Shown piece after piece: positions 21,367 through 31,306 of a stretch of DNA of 64,000 nucleotides; position 1 is the stretch's first letter; each line of letters opens with the position of its first letter. The notes beneath the pieces are model-generated. The model was not told the DNA's origin. It was given only the letters and a program-made list of their open reading frames with translations, and did not search any database. The stretch lies in assembly GCA_014084085.1 (NCBI GenBank), contig NPFB01000035.1, positions 118,631 to 182,630 of the forward strand, written 5' to 3'. Origin of the DNA: Hondaea fermentalgiana. Taxonomy: Eukaryota > Sar > Bigyra > Thraustochytrida > Thraustochytriidae. The position numbers were made by a program, and so were the translations under genes.

Positions 21367-22374
21367 ATGACGTACCTGAGGTTCGAGGTGGACGGCGGCG
21401 AGCTCGAGGCGCGAGAGCTGTCGAATATCATCGCTGAGGGCCTCAGCGACTATCCGGCGTGGCTGCTGCTGGTCGTGTACGCCAGCATTGGCGTGGGCGC
21501 CTTTCTGCTGCTGCTGCTGGGATGCTACTTGTGCAGGTGTATCGGTGCCCGCGAGACGGGCGACCCGGCGCTCGCTCATAACCCGTACCCGCGAGAGTAC
21601 GCAACCGACAATCCGTATAGGGCCGGTGGCGGCCGCGTCGTGAGCTCTGCGCCAGCGCTTGCAGACTTTATGAGGGCTAATCCTGTCCATACCGACGACT
21701 CCAAGAGCGGAACCGGTAGCCACGGAAGTCGGGGTAGCCAGGAAGACAGTGACGAGTTCGAGGTGCGTCGCTCCCAGGCGATCGCATCTTACAACAAACG
21801 CGTCAGCACGAACCACTCGGGCGAAGACTATGGTCGTCTTGATGCCGACGCCAAGGAACGTATTCGAAGCATTCGGGTCGAGGGTAACTTGCAACCTTTT
21901 GGCGTGGCCAAGCCGTCCGCCAAGGCACTTCGTATGCTCGGTGTCGAAGAGACCGCAATCCAGCGACCTTTTGATGAAGATATTCAGACACGCATGGAGC
22001 GCGTCGCTACTCGTGCAGGTGGCGGTCTTTATGCCCCAGGCCTTGCGACCGCCAAGCTTGGTGGGCAAATTGCACAGGGTTTCAAGGAACGTCGCGCTAA
22101 ACAGCTCGAAAAGGCCGAGGCGCGCAAGGCTCGCGAGGAGGAGCAGCGCCGTCTCAGGGAGGCAAAGATGGCCGCTCAGGGTAACAAGCCTGCTCCACCG
22201 CCCAAACCTACCACACCCAAACCAGAAGCTGAAATGAAACCAGGCCCTAACAAGCTTGCTGCTTTTCTCGCAACTACCTCTGATCAAGGCCAATTTGCAA
22301 ATGACGACGACGATGATGACGAGGAGGAGGACGACGATTCCGATTCGGACGACTCGCTCGACTCGGTGGTGTAA
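21367..22374 (+). CDS. Uncharacterised single-pass membrane protein with basic coiled coil and acidic tail
   Basis: 335 aa from the ATG at 21367 (MTYLRFEVDG); an in-frame ATG eight codons upstream is possible. One strong transmembrane helix (about residues 31-57, WLLLVVYASIGVGAFLLLLL, followed by CYLCRC) is preceded by a short acidic N-terminus with no signal peptide. The rest is likely cytosolic: Ser-rich region, a conserved-looking block (RIRSIRVEGNLQPFGVAKPS), an EKAEARKAREEEQRRLREAK helix (about 240-265), a proline-rich linker (APPPKPTTPKP) and an Asp/Glu/Ser tail. The juxtamembrane cysteines could be palmitoylated. I do not recognise the family. Confidence 0.8.
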   Translation: MTYLRFEVDGGELEARELSNIIAEGLSDYPAWLLLVVYASIGVGAFLLLLLGCYLCRCIGARETGDPALAHNPYPREYATDNPYRAGGGRVVSSAPALADFMRANPVHTDDSKSGTGSHGSRGSQEDSDEFEVRRSQAIASYNKRVSTNHSGEDYGRLDADAKERIRSIRVEGNLQPFGVAKPSAKALRMLGVEETAIQRPFDEDIQTRMERVATRAGGGLYAPGLATAKLGGQIAQGFKERRAKQLEKAEARKAREEEQRRLREAKMAAQGNKPAPPPKPTTPKPEAEMKPGPNKLAAFLATTSDQGQFANDDDDDDEEEDDDSDSDDSLDSVV

Positions 22375-22629
22375 TTCCCTCGCCAACGCTCCCTCCTTTA
22401 CCCTGTTGCCATGGGCTAGCAGCAGCATTTGTTTAGGGCAGCATTGCCATGGTAAGGACGGATTATAACGACGACGACGATTACAAATTCAAAATCCCCC
22501 AAAAGATGTGTTCATGTTTGTTTCCTTTTGATGTTTTCCTTTTGATACTGATTGTCTAAGATGTTGTTCGGATGTGTATTGGCCGAATGAAGCTCTCTTT
22601 CCCACGTCATTTTGTACGTCTCCCCCCAT

Positions 22630-25600
22630 CTAGATTTTCCACAAACGAACCTTGAAGCCGAGAACATCGGACGACATGGTTCCCATTGCCGAAAGTATGG
22701 TCACACGGAAAAGATTGTACACGACCGGGTTGAGAAGAATTGCCTTATAAGCATCTTTGCCGGGTTTGCTCTCCGATGAAAGGAGCTTGATAGCGATCTT
22801 GAGCATGTTGTTGCACGCAACGAGCTCCTCCTTGTTTGCGGGGTTCGCGAAAAGCTGGATATAAATGTTCAGTTGCTCTGTGTACAGCACTCTGGCGCTC
22901 GCATTGTACTTTTTCTGCGTGTCGCTTGCAAGGTTCATGAACCTGTACATGAAGATGCTAAACGTCGTCGAAAGGAGCAAGGTCGCCCAATCGTCAAGTC
23001 GTTGAAAGGACCATGCCCCAGAAAAGAGTCGCAGACAGACACGCGCAACCACCGTCAACGTCACGATCACGAGCGTGTTAGCTGCTGCATCGCCAAATTG
23101 ATACGTCGAATTATGCGCCTCGCGAGAATCGTTGCGCAGGTCCAACCATACGCGAATATGATTGACACGATTCAAGCGAAAGTGCGGCAAGCGCGCCTTT
23201 TGCGACCGACGCGATGATGTCAGTTGCCCAAAATACTTTGCGTATAATAGACGTCGCCGAAAGATCTCCTCCGCAATGACCACAAATTGAAAAAAGATGG
23301 CAAGCAAAAACAACGTTGCCAGCATACTCGAGAACGAAATGAAAATAGCCTGCTTGTCGTACCTCTTCGAAGCTGCGGCAATCATCGCTTCCAGCATTGT
23401 GTGCTCGCAACGTTCCTGGTCGGCAATGTAGCAAACGAGCGGGTCCGTGGTCGTGTCCAAACCGCCCTGCGCCACACGTGACGTAATATTTATCGACCCC
23501 GATCCCATATTCGTCGTGCCGTTGGTCTGCAAGAGCGCCGGCGCGCACACAGACTCTTGGAGAAAGGTATCGAACCCACCAAATGAAAGCAAGGCCGCGC
23601 TCTCGGGTTGATCCGCAAACCAACACAGCGCAGGCAGGACACTCTCTGCGCAGCGAAACAAGGTTGGCAGCGCGGCCATGGCCAAGACGGAAATATCTGC
23701 AATGCGAACGCGCGTCCGATCGAGCTTGCTCATGCTGATGCGCTCGTAAATGCGATTTCGCACGTCTGATACAGAAAGCGTGCTCTCTTGGGGGCCCGCG
23801 CTCGACCATAGCAAGCTGCGCACGGATGAAGTCTTGTGCATCAGCCGGGGACGTCTACGCGCGGCGCTACCGCTCCCAAGGTGCAGAATATCGGGCCCTC
23901 GGACCGGCGGCGCCAAATGGCTTGCGTCAGCCCTTGTCGAGGGCGGCGACGAGGCGCTCGACTTGGCTGAAGAGTTGGAAATAGGGCGCGCGCGACCCTC
24001 TGCGTTCGACGCGGCGCCGGCTTGCTCGGGTCTCTCGTCATCCCCCGACAGAGTCCCGCCGCCCGCTCTGAGACCCAACGCTGGCGCGGCAGATCTTGCG
24101 CTGGTGACCGTCTTTTGCGACAGGGGCCTTCCCAGACCTTCGAGCGAGTCTTTTTTGTTCTGGACCTCGTCCAAGTCGGTCTGCTCCTCTTCGTCGCTCG
24201 AAATGGAATCGTCTTCTTCGTCGTAGTCATCGTGATCTGTCACATATTTGACACTTCCCACAGAAAAGGCGGTGCTGCTCCGGTTTGGCATGCGAGAGCC
24301 GCCGTTTTGCCTAGGCTGCCGCAAACCCTGGCCACGAGCCTGTTGGGCGTTGCCCAGTTGTTCAGCCTGCTGTCGCTGTTGGAGTCGCCGTTGCAGCATT
24401 TGCTGCTGTTGCTGCTGACGCTGGCGTTGCTGGCGCTGTTTCTCCAGGGCTTGCGCCACATCAGGACGGAATGCGCTTGCCTCGTTCGCCTGCGCGCCTG
24501 CAGCCGGTGGCACATCTTCGCGTTCCTTTTTCAACGCCGTCGTCACAGCATTGCTCACGGCGGCGCAATGACCGAGCATAAAGGCCACAACAAGGAGCAG
24601 AATTAGAGACGAAACAATCTCGTACCGCGTCACCTCGGATGGCTCCTCGGGACTAAGCCAGTACAACGTCGTAGCAGAGAGCTGCATCATGTAAACCATG
24701 AGGCTTACAATAAGCCACCTTGTTTTGAGCTTGCCCGACCACCAAGAGAGGAAGAGGGGAAAGAGCAGCACGCGCACGGTCCACATTTGGCCCTTGCGCA
24801 CGCTTGGGCGGTCGAGTTTCTTGCTCGGCTTGATGCGAGTCTTGCGCTTCATAATGTCAAAGTCAAACATCTCCGGCCCACCAAGTGCGCGTGGCGACGC
24901 CAACGACTTGGCACGCATCACATCCGGACTTGCGCTCGAGTCGTATTCGCCAAGGTCAAAGTCAGAATCCTCCTCGTCGTCGAGTCGAAGACTCACGCTC
25001 GAGACGCCAACATCGTTTCTGCTGCCGCTCATGATGCCGACGCCAGTCATTCTACTGCCGGGAAATTGGCGTGAACGTTCGCGCACGAGCCGCTCATCGA
25101 GTTGCAGACTTGATCGCGTGTGGAGAGGCTGCGGACGGCTATCCTCGCTTTTTTGCAACGAGATATTGTCTTCGCCTTCAGTTGAAGTGTCGTCGATGCC
25201 GCTCGAGGCTTGACTTGCGCTGCCTGGCGTCGTTGCGCCAATATCTTCGTCAAGCGCCAATGGGTTGCGTGCTCGGCCAGGCCCGAGGAGAGTTTCAGGA
25301 ATGAGGCTGTCCGCAGAGCAATCGCGCAGCAGAGGCGGTTCGGCTACCCGCGCAACGGCAATATGCGCATGAGCATACGCAGTGTCTTCGTCTTCAGTAT
25401 CCTCGTCGGCCCCTGGTTTGTGGCGGTTGCGCGTCCCGTTTGCGAATCGTGCGGCTGCGGCCGGCGCAGTCTCGTGACCGTTCAACTTTGCAGGGCTCGC
25501 TTCGTCTTCGTCGTCGGACGTGAACAGTGTTCCTTCGCGCGCCACGCTGTACTGGACAATGCTTCCGCTGCTGTGCGACTTCTTCAGCCTTTCCGCATGC

Positions 25601-25875
25601 GCGGGCGCAATGCCGCCAACGCCTCTGCGCCTCAGGAAGGACGCCACGTGCTGATCCCAAGCCAGCGCCGAGCGTCCGGGTCCGCGTCGCTCTTCTTCAA
25701 CCGGCTTGGCGATCACCTCGACCAGCGAGGCCGCGACGTTTCCCCCGAGTCCAGCGCGGACGCGTAGCTCGCTGTGCAGCTCGGTGCTGGCACGCGGGCT
25801 CCCCGCGCCGCCGCCTCCGCCGCCTCCTCCGGCGTCGCCGCTGCCGGCGTTGTCGGCCTCGACGGGCTCCTCCAT
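22630..25875 (-). CDS. PHTF: PHTF1/2 homologue (multi-pass ER membrane protein)
   Basis: 1081 aa from the ATG ending at 25875 (MEEPVEADN); animal PHTF1/2 are ~760-785 aa. Animal PHTF proteins are integral ER membrane proteins once misnamed homeodomain transcription factors. Seen: the N-terminal signature VLLFPLFLSWWSGKLKTRW plus TM helices (about residues 365-450), matching the PHTF domain. The C-terminal third is also characteristic: RRLLYAKYFGQLTSSRRSQK, LPHFRLNRVNHIRVWLDLR, SDTQKKYNASARVLYTEQLN, and the terminus SDVLGFKVRLWKI, nearly identical in pattern to animal SDLLGFNIRLWKI. The extra length lies in an N-terminal disordered region (1-360, Ser/Asp/Glu-rich with a Gly run) and a Gln/Arg-rich loop (about 465-560). 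An ATG 42 codons upstream is less likely because the added part is Arg/Ala-rich leader. Confidence 0.9.
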   Translation of the reverse strand: MEEPVEADNAGSGDAGGGGGGGGAGSPRASTELHSELRVRAGLGGNVAASLVEVIAKPVEEERRGPGRSALAWDQHVASFLRRRGVGGIAPAHAERLKKSHSSGSIVQYSVAREGTLFTSDDEDEASPAKLNGHETAPAAAARFANGTRNRHKPGADEDTEDEDTAYAHAHIAVARVAEPPLLRDCSADSLIPETLLGPGRARNPLALDEDIGATTPGSASQASSGIDDTSTEGEDNISLQKSEDSRPQPLHTRSSLQLDERLVRERSRQFPGSRMTGVGIMSGSRNDVGVSSVSLRLDDEEDSDFDLGEYDSSASPDVMRAKSLASPRALGGPEMFDFDIMKRKTRIKPSKKLDRPSVRKGQMWTVRVLLFPLFLSWWSGKLKTRWLIVSLMVYMMQLSATTLYWLSPEEPSEVTRYEIVSSLILLLVVAFMLGHCAAVSNAVTTALKKEREDVPPAAGAQANEASAFRPDVAQALEKQRQQRQRQQQQQQMLQRRLQQRQQAEQLGNAQQARGQGLRQPRQNGGSRMPNRSSTAFSVGSVKYVTDHDDYDEEDDSISSDEEEQTDLDEVQNKKDSLEGLGRPLSQKTVTSARSAAPALGLRAGGGTLSGDDERPEQAGAASNAEGRARPISNSSAKSSASSPPSTRADASHLAPPVRGPDILHLGSGSAARRRPRLMHKTSSVRSLLWSSAGPQESTLSVSDVRNRIYERISMSKLDRTRVRIADISVLAMAALPTLFRCAESVLPALCWFADQPESAALLSFGGFDTFLQESVCAPALLQTNGTTNMGSGSINITSRVAQGGLDTTTDPLVCYIADQERCEHTMLEAMIAAASKRYDKQAIFISFSSMLATLFLLAIFFQFVVIAEEIFRRRLLYAKYFGQLTSSRRSQKARLPHFRLNRVNHIRVWLDLRNDSREAHNSTYQFGDAAANTLVIVTLTVVARVCLRLFSGAWSFQRLDDWATLLLSTTFSIFMYRFMNLASDTQKKYNASARVLYTEQLNIYIQLFANPANKEELVACNNMLKIAIKLLSSESKPGKDAYKAILLNPVVYNLFRVTILSAMGTMSSDVLGFKVRLWKI

Positions 25876-27126
25876 GGCCGTCAACGCCGCCTCCTTCGCT
25901 CCCGCCGCGACCAGCGCGACGCGGCGCGGCGCGGCGCAACGACGCAGCGCGGCGCCACGCCACGCGACGCGACGCTCGGTCTCTCGCGGCGGCGCAGACA
26001 CGCGCGCGCGGGCGTCTCGGTTTTGGCTTCTCCGCGCCGCTTTTCTGCTTCTGCTTTCGGCTGCTGTTGGCTGCCTTCGGCTGCTTTATGTTAGCGCGCT
26101 TGAGCTTCTCCTCGGCTCCCGCTTCTTCTCCGCCGGAAACCCGCGCGCCCTCGGCCAGCTGCGCCTCTCGCGCGGCGAGCGCTCGCAGCTGCGAGCGGCG
26201 CGGGGCTCGCGACGCCGGCAGGGCAGCTCGCCGGACGGAGAAGTACGGCTCGTGCCACGGGCAGGCGCGGTCGTCAGCCGCAACCACGTGCAGACCAAGT
26301 GTGCGCAGCAAGTAGTTCTCTCAGATAACGGGTGGCCGGCATCCCAGAACTTGGTGGAGAGGGATGCCAGTGTGATCTTTTTAGAGGGAGGGTGTGCGCG
26401 CTCGAACCTGGTCGCCTCCGGAAAGTGACGGGAGCGGGGACGGTGAGGACGGCGCGGGTTGACGAGGTCGGGTTTACGGAGGAGAGATGTCGCGGCACGA
26501 TCGAACGTCGATTTCGACCTTTACTTCCCGTCCGAGGGCTGGCCAACGCTGGTAATACAATGAAATCTTGAACGGGGATGCTTGCTGTCCATCGTGATAA
26601 ATGGGCAAATGGAAATGCGTCGAGCTTGAAGAAGCCACAGACACCATCCACTGCCAATGCAACATGATCTCTGTGTTCGCCCATCATCACGATGCCAATT
26701 CATCGCCAAGGAAAATTTTGTTCTTTTTGGGCAGGGCTTTTTTTTTTTTTTGGCGTGGCCGAGGCGTGGCTTGCCCTCACGATGGCAAAAGCAGTTGCGG
26801 ACACGTGGACAGTCCACGTCGCGCGCGCCCACCGACGCCGTGCGAGAGAGCGCCGCCAGCGCCTCGACCCGCGGCCACGCGCCGCCCCACCCCCNNNNNN
26901 NNNNNNNNNNNNNNNNNNNNNNNNNNNNNNNNNNNNNNNNNNNNNNNNNNNNNNNNNNNNNNNNNNNNNNNNNNNNNNNNNNNNNNNNNNNNNNCCCCCC
27001 TCCCCCCTTGCTTCTCGCGCCCGCCCCGCGCGCAGGCGAGCCCGGAGAGTAGAGAAGAGATCTAGATTGACGGCCGCGAGCTTTTCGTTGGCTAGCTGCG
27101 CAAACAGCCGCGCGGAGAACGACAAG
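25876..27126. other. Divergent intergenic region containing an assembly gap
   Basis: About 1.25 kb between PHTF (-) and the SR protein gene (+). It holds very GC-rich leader sequence near PHTF, a T11 run near 26740-26750, and the 100-N gap at 26895-26994. No gene is recognised. Confidence 0.55.
26895..26994. other. Assembly gap (100 N)
   Basis: Exactly 100 N, the usual placeholder for a gap of unknown size. The flanks are C-rich on both sides (ACCCCC before, CCCCCCTCCCCCC after). The break probably sits in a C homopolymer/GC-rich leader about 130 bp upstream of the SR-protein start codon. Confidence 0.98.
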
Positions 27127-28146
27127 ATGGCGGAGCAACAGGAGGGCGTCAAGCTCTACGTGGGCAACCTCTCGTACGATGTGCGCGAGGCCGACCTCGA
27201 GGAACATTTCTCGCGCAATGGACGCGTACTTGGCGTGTGGCTGGCAAGAACGCCGGCTGGATTTGGCTTCGTGACCATGAGCGACGAGGCCGCCGCCGAG
27301 GAGGCCATTCGTTCGTTCGATGGCACCGAATTTCTCGGCAGGCGCATCAAGGTGCAGATCTCCACAAACAAGGGCCCGCGTGGTGGTGACCGTGGTGACC
27401 GCGGCGGACGGGGACCTCCTGGGGATGGACCCGGCGCGCGCCGTACCGACTTTCGTCTCGTTGTGACAAACCTTCCGCCCCGAGCCTCTTGGCAGGATCT
27501 CAAAGATGTTGCGCGCAAGGCTGGCGATGTCAACTTTACCAAGGTTGAGCGCGACGGCACCGGCCTCATCGAGTACTCGAACCGCGACGACATGGAGCGC
27601 GCGCTGCGCGATCTTGATGGCTTCTCCATGGGCAACAGCCGCATTCGTGTGGAGGAAGAAAGTGGACGCCCTCGCGGACCCCCGCCTCCCCGGGGTGGCC
27701 GCCGCGGCGATAGCCCTCGTCGCCGTCGCAGCCGCAGCCGCTCCCCGCGTCGCCGCAGCCGCTCTCCGCGTCGATACAGCCGCAGCCGCAGCCGCTCCCC
27801 GCGGTACCGGCGTTATTCGCGCTCCCGCTCGCGCAGTCCTCGTCGCGACCGCCGCGATGACCGTGACGACTACCGCCGTGATCGCGACCGCCGCGATGAC
27901 CGCCGCGATGACCGCCGCGGAGACCGCCGCGACGACCGTCGCGATGACTTCCGCCGCGACGACGACCGCCGTGATGACTTCCGCCGCGATGACGACCGCC
28001 GTGATGACTACCGTCGCGACGACGACCGCCGTGATGACTACCGCCGCGACGACGACCGCCGTGATGACTACCGCCGCGACGACCGCGACGACCGCAATCC
28101 GCCTGCGGACTCGGGCCCGAAGGACAATGGCGCCGAGGAGAACTGA
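27127..28146 (+). CDS. SRSF1: SR-family splicing factor, SRSF1 (SF2/ASF)-type, with Arg-Asp repeat extension
   Basis: 339 aa; human SRSF1 is 248. RRM1 at residues ~8-80 (KLYVGNLSYDV RNP2, GFGFVTM RNP1), Gly/Arg linker (82-106), then a pseudo-RRM at ~108-178 carrying SWQDLKD (121-127), the hallmark of SRSF1-type second RRMs. An RS domain follows (199-239), then an unusual Arg/Asp region (240-323) built of a 10-residue repeat (F/YRRDDDRRDD) in five phased copies, and an acidic end. SR proteins bind exonic enhancers and recruit U1/U2AF, and also act in export and translation. Start at 27127 in an AAGATGGCG context. An SRSF1-like factor in an almost intronless window suggests roles beyond splicing or the presence of introns elsewhere. 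RD repeats mimic a constitutively phosphorylated RS domain (inference). Confidence 0.93.
   Translation: MAEQQEGVKLYVGNLSYDVREADLEEHFSRNGRVLGVWLARTPAGFGFVTMSDEAAAEEAIRSFDGTEFLGRRIKVQISTNKGPRGGDRGDRGGRGPPGDGPGARRTDFRLVVTNLPPRASWQDLKDVARKAGDVNFTKVERDGTGLIEYSNRDDMERALRDLDGFSMGNSRIRVEEESGRPRGPPPPRGGRRGDSPRRRRSRSRSPRRRSRSPRRYSRSRSRSPRYRRYSRSRSRSPRRDRRDDRDDYRRDRDRRDDRRDDRRGDRRDDRRDDFRRDDDRRDDFRRDDDRRDDYRRDDDRRDDYRRDDDRRDDYRRDDRDDRNPPADSGPKDNGAEEN
27937..28086 (+). repeat. 30-bp coding minisatellite (RRDDDRRDDF/Y)
   Basis: Five phased copies of a 30-bp unit in the SR-protein gene, encoding the 10-residue Arg/Asp repeat. Copies differ by F/Y and silent changes, so recent unit duplication is likely. 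Confidence 0.85.
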
Positions 28147-28437
28147 GCGCATGGAGCTCATGCCATGGCAGCAACCTAGCTTCATATCAATCCTCAGCAA
28201 AACCTAAAAGAGGCGAGCAATGGAGTACGGCCGACCGCACATCGGATTGGCAGCAGTATCATCATTACAACCTAGACAAGAGTGCGTGAACAGGTACGCA
28301 ATATAGTTGGGCAGCAACTGGTGTCTCACTTCGTTTTTCTTCTTCTTCTTCTTCTTCTTCTTTTTTCTTCGATTTCTCCATGCTGACGTGAGTGTTCTAT
28401 TCAATTACTTTGTGGCACCATATCTCAATTCTTGGCG

Positions 28438-28472
<35 letters not shown>

Positions 28473-29722
28473 TTTCAGCATCTCACAACATCGGTCGCCT
28501 ACCTACACATGTGTTCGCGGTTGTCTTTTTTTGTTGTGAGTAGTATCCTTTTTTTGGGGGGGGGGAGAGAGATGGAACCTTTTCTTTTTCTCTCGATCAT
28601 TGGTTTGTCTTTTCCATCGTTTGTTTCTCTAGGTCGTAGCGCTCACTCCCCGTGTCTGCTCTCGACCTCGCGCTTCTGGCTTTGGAAACTTCACGAAATT
28701 TGTCTTACTGTTAGAGCGGCTCGCCACTGCACATGTCTGCCTGTCGGTGGCCGGAACCCTTTTGACTGCCCTGTCAAGTCATGATTCATGCCGAGGAATG
28801 CGTGCATCATTTATTATTCGACTCTTGATATTCTGGAAATTGGAATTCTGAGCAGATCTCTTCCGCTCGCTCAGCCCTCACTGGACCTCCTTTCGGATTT
28901 TCATTTTTTTGTTCGTTCGCTGGCCAAGAGTTCGTTTTAACCTAAGGCATCGTTCGGAAAGGAAACCCTCGCTCGCCCTAGTCAGAAAGATCAAGGTTCC
29001 TCCTTTTCGCTGCGATCATATTGTCCGGGCTTGGAGCCCAAGACAATGTCAGCCAACTTTCGCCGCGCCCTGTCGTGGCAACGTGCAGTAATATTTATAC
29101 ACAACCATCATCATCCTCATCATCATCTTTATTATGATCCTCCACGATCGATCACTCCATCACGTGTGCACCCGAAGTTCAATCAACCAATGGCAGCCCA
29201 CAGTGTGAGTGGGAGTGAGAGACAATCAACAATCAATCTCCGCTTGTCTGCGCTGCCAGTGGCAGCAATGACAGGCACCTCTCTGGCAGTGTGCGACCGC
29301 CCCGAGAGGGGCGCGCGTGCCGCTTTTCGAGCGGCCGATACCCGACTTGCAGCGCGGAATACCCGACTTGCGCTGGCTGGTGCGTGCATTTACGTACATA
29401 CACGCAGTCCAAGTTTCCAGCGCAGCGGCCGGCCTACTACGGGGGCGGAGCAGGCAGGCACGCAGACTTCGATCGCGCGCGAGTACCTCGGGCGAGCGAG
29501 GGAGACGCAGCGCGCGACGCGCGGACGAACGCGAGCGGCCGCGGCCGACGCAGACAACCCCGCACGCGAAGCGCCCGTAGCGCGCCTGCTCGCCGGAAGC
29601 GCGTCACCAAGAGCAGCGCGAGCGAGCGAGGCCCGAGACGACCTCGATCGGCACGTGCCGACAAGAGAAAGACTACTAGACACGGGAGGCAGGCTGCACA
29701 AGGAGCTCTTCGCGCGGGCATC
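28147..29722. other. Intergenic region with pyrimidine microsatellites
   Basis: About 1.6 kb between the SR-protein gene (+) and SERINC (+). Contents: a TTC run (about 28337-28362), CT/TTTCT tracts (about 28437-28480), an uninterrupted G run near 28556-28565, and a 13-bp direct repeat ATACCCGACTTGC (29338 and 29359). The last 300 bp are GC-rich SERINC leader. No gene or tRNA was recognised. Confidence 0.55.
28337..28362. repeat. (TTC)n microsatellite
   Basis: About eight TTC units downstream of the SR-protein gene. A longer CTT run occurs at 49402-49440. Confidence 0.85.
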
Positions 29723-31084
29723 ATGGGTCTCCTCTTGAGCGTGCTGTGCTGCTGCGGCACGTGCGCCAAGTCGGCGGGGTCATGCTGCTGCGCCATGGGG
29801 TCGGGCGCCGTGCGCGGGTCCCGCCAGGCGTCGAAGGCGACCTACGTGGTGCTCCTGCTCCTCTCGGGGCTCTTTGCCTGGGTCGTGCAAAGGTACGGTC
29901 CAGACGGCGAGCGCGAGTTCGCCGAGCTCGACTTCATGTGCGATGGCCAAGATGGGGACACCGTTTGCTCGGATGTTGGCTTCGTGTACAGGGTGTCCTT
30001 TTTGAACGTCATCTTTTTCTCCTTCATGCTCCTGGCCACGACGCCCGTGCCGACATGCATCGGCGAGGAACGCTTCCGGCCCGTCTTCGGCTGGAGTTTC
30101 CACCTCGGATGGTGGTCTATCAAACTCGTTCTCTACTTCGCTCTCATGTGCTCTCTTCCCTGGCTCCCATCCTTGCTCTTCGACAATCCGGACAATGCGT
30201 ACGCCTGGGTCGCTCGCATCGCTTCCGGTTTCTTTCTCATTCTGCAGGTGCTTCTTCTCATCGACTTTAGCTACCAGCTCAATGAGGACTGGCTCGATCG
30301 CTCCGAGGACGGCAGCAAGGGCTGGATCATTGGTCTTTTTATCATTACCTTTCTCTGCCTCATCGGTGGCTTCGGTCTGACTGCTGCCATCTTTCTCGAA
30401 TATGGCGACTGCGGGACAGGCAAGGTCTTCAACATCGTCAATATCTGCCTCTTTGTGGGTTACTCCATCCTCACCTTTTTCCGCGAGCGTCTCACGGATA
30501 TTCCTGGATCGGCTGTCCCTGTCGCCATCGTCTTCTTCTACACCAGCTACCTCACGTGGTCTGCGACCGAGTCCATTCCTTCCGAGGAGTGCCGGCCTCT
30601 TGATGATGGCAGCAACCTTGTCATTTTCATTGGCGTTGGCTTTGCCATGCTTTCGATGGTTTGGCTTGCGTACACCGCTTCGAAGCGCGCAAGCAACCTC
30701 ATCGCCGGAGACACCAAGGGCGGCGACAACGCCAGGCTTGGCGACCCCAGCATGGGCGGCATTTATGCCGTCGGCACGGACAAGGCTGGTAACGAGATCA
30801 TGGCTCGCGATACCGAGATGGCCGCGGCCAAGCAGGAAGAGCTCGAGAACAAGAACGATGCGCTCGAGGACAGACCGCACATCTTTTACATGATCCTCAT
30901 CTCTGCCAGCTTCTACATGGCGATGATCCTTACCAACTGGGGCGTCATCGAGGGCGAGAGCGGCAACGCCGCCATCGGCAACGTCTCCTCGTGGGTCAAG
31001 ATTGTCTCTGCATGGTTCACCGTCGCTCTCTATGTCTGGACCATCATCGCGCCTCTCATTCTCGACCGCGAGTTCGACTACTAA
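29723..31084 (+). CDS. SERINC: SERINC/TDE1 family multipass membrane protein
   Basis: 453 aa, normal SERINC length (about 450-470). The start MGLLLSVLCCCGTCAKSAGS with clustered Cys (CCC...CCCAMGSG) is the family N-terminus. About ten hydrophobic segments follow. Family blocks seen: WSIKLVLYFALMCSLPW, ARIASGFFLILQVLLLIDFSY followed by QLNEDW, YTSYLTWSAT, and the late YMAMILTNWG. The end is IIAPLILDREFDY. SERINCs act as lipid scramblases and were proposed to incorporate serine into phosphatidylserine and sphingolipids. The frame is open upstream for 144 codons, but that part is Arg-rich leader, and the Cys-rich start fits the family. Confidence 0.95.
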   Translation: MGLLLSVLCCCGTCAKSAGSCCCAMGSGAVRGSRQASKATYVVLLLLSGLFAWVVQRYGPDGEREFAELDFMCDGQDGDTVCSDVGFVYRVSFLNVIFFSFMLLATTPVPTCIGEERFRPVFGWSFHLGWWSIKLVLYFALMCSLPWLPSLLFDNPDNAYAWVARIASGFFLILQVLLLIDFSYQLNEDWLDRSEDGSKGWIIGLFIITFLCLIGGFGLTAAIFLEYGDCGTGKVFNIVNICLFVGYSILTFFRERLTDIPGSAVPVAIVFFYTSYLTWSATESIPSEECRPLDDGSNLVIFIGVGFAMLSMVWLAYTASKRASNLIAGDTKGGDNARLGDPSMGGIYAVGTDKAGNEIMARDTEMAAAKQEELENKNDALEDRPHIFYMILISASFYMAMILTNWGVIEGESGNAAIGNVSSWVKIVSAWFTVALYVWTIIAPLILDREFDY

Positions 31085-31306
31085 AAGGCGACCCATGTAC
31101 GTAGGCCGCCTTTCTTTCTGATCTCCTCCCCTGGTCCAGCCATGTAGTCCGTCTTTTCGTGTGTCTGCAAGTGTCTGACGTGTGTTGTGTGCTCACGCTC
31201 CCCCCCCCCCCAAAAAAAGAAAAAAAAATCGAGCAAGGTTTTGCGCGCACCACACGCGTGTCACGAGAAAAAGCCTACCCTATCGTTTTGAATGATCAAA
31301 TATAGT

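Noticed and set aside
20863..22428. 521-codon minus-strand frame
   Set aside because: It is the shadow of the single-pass protein gene on the plus strand plus GC-rich repeat translation.
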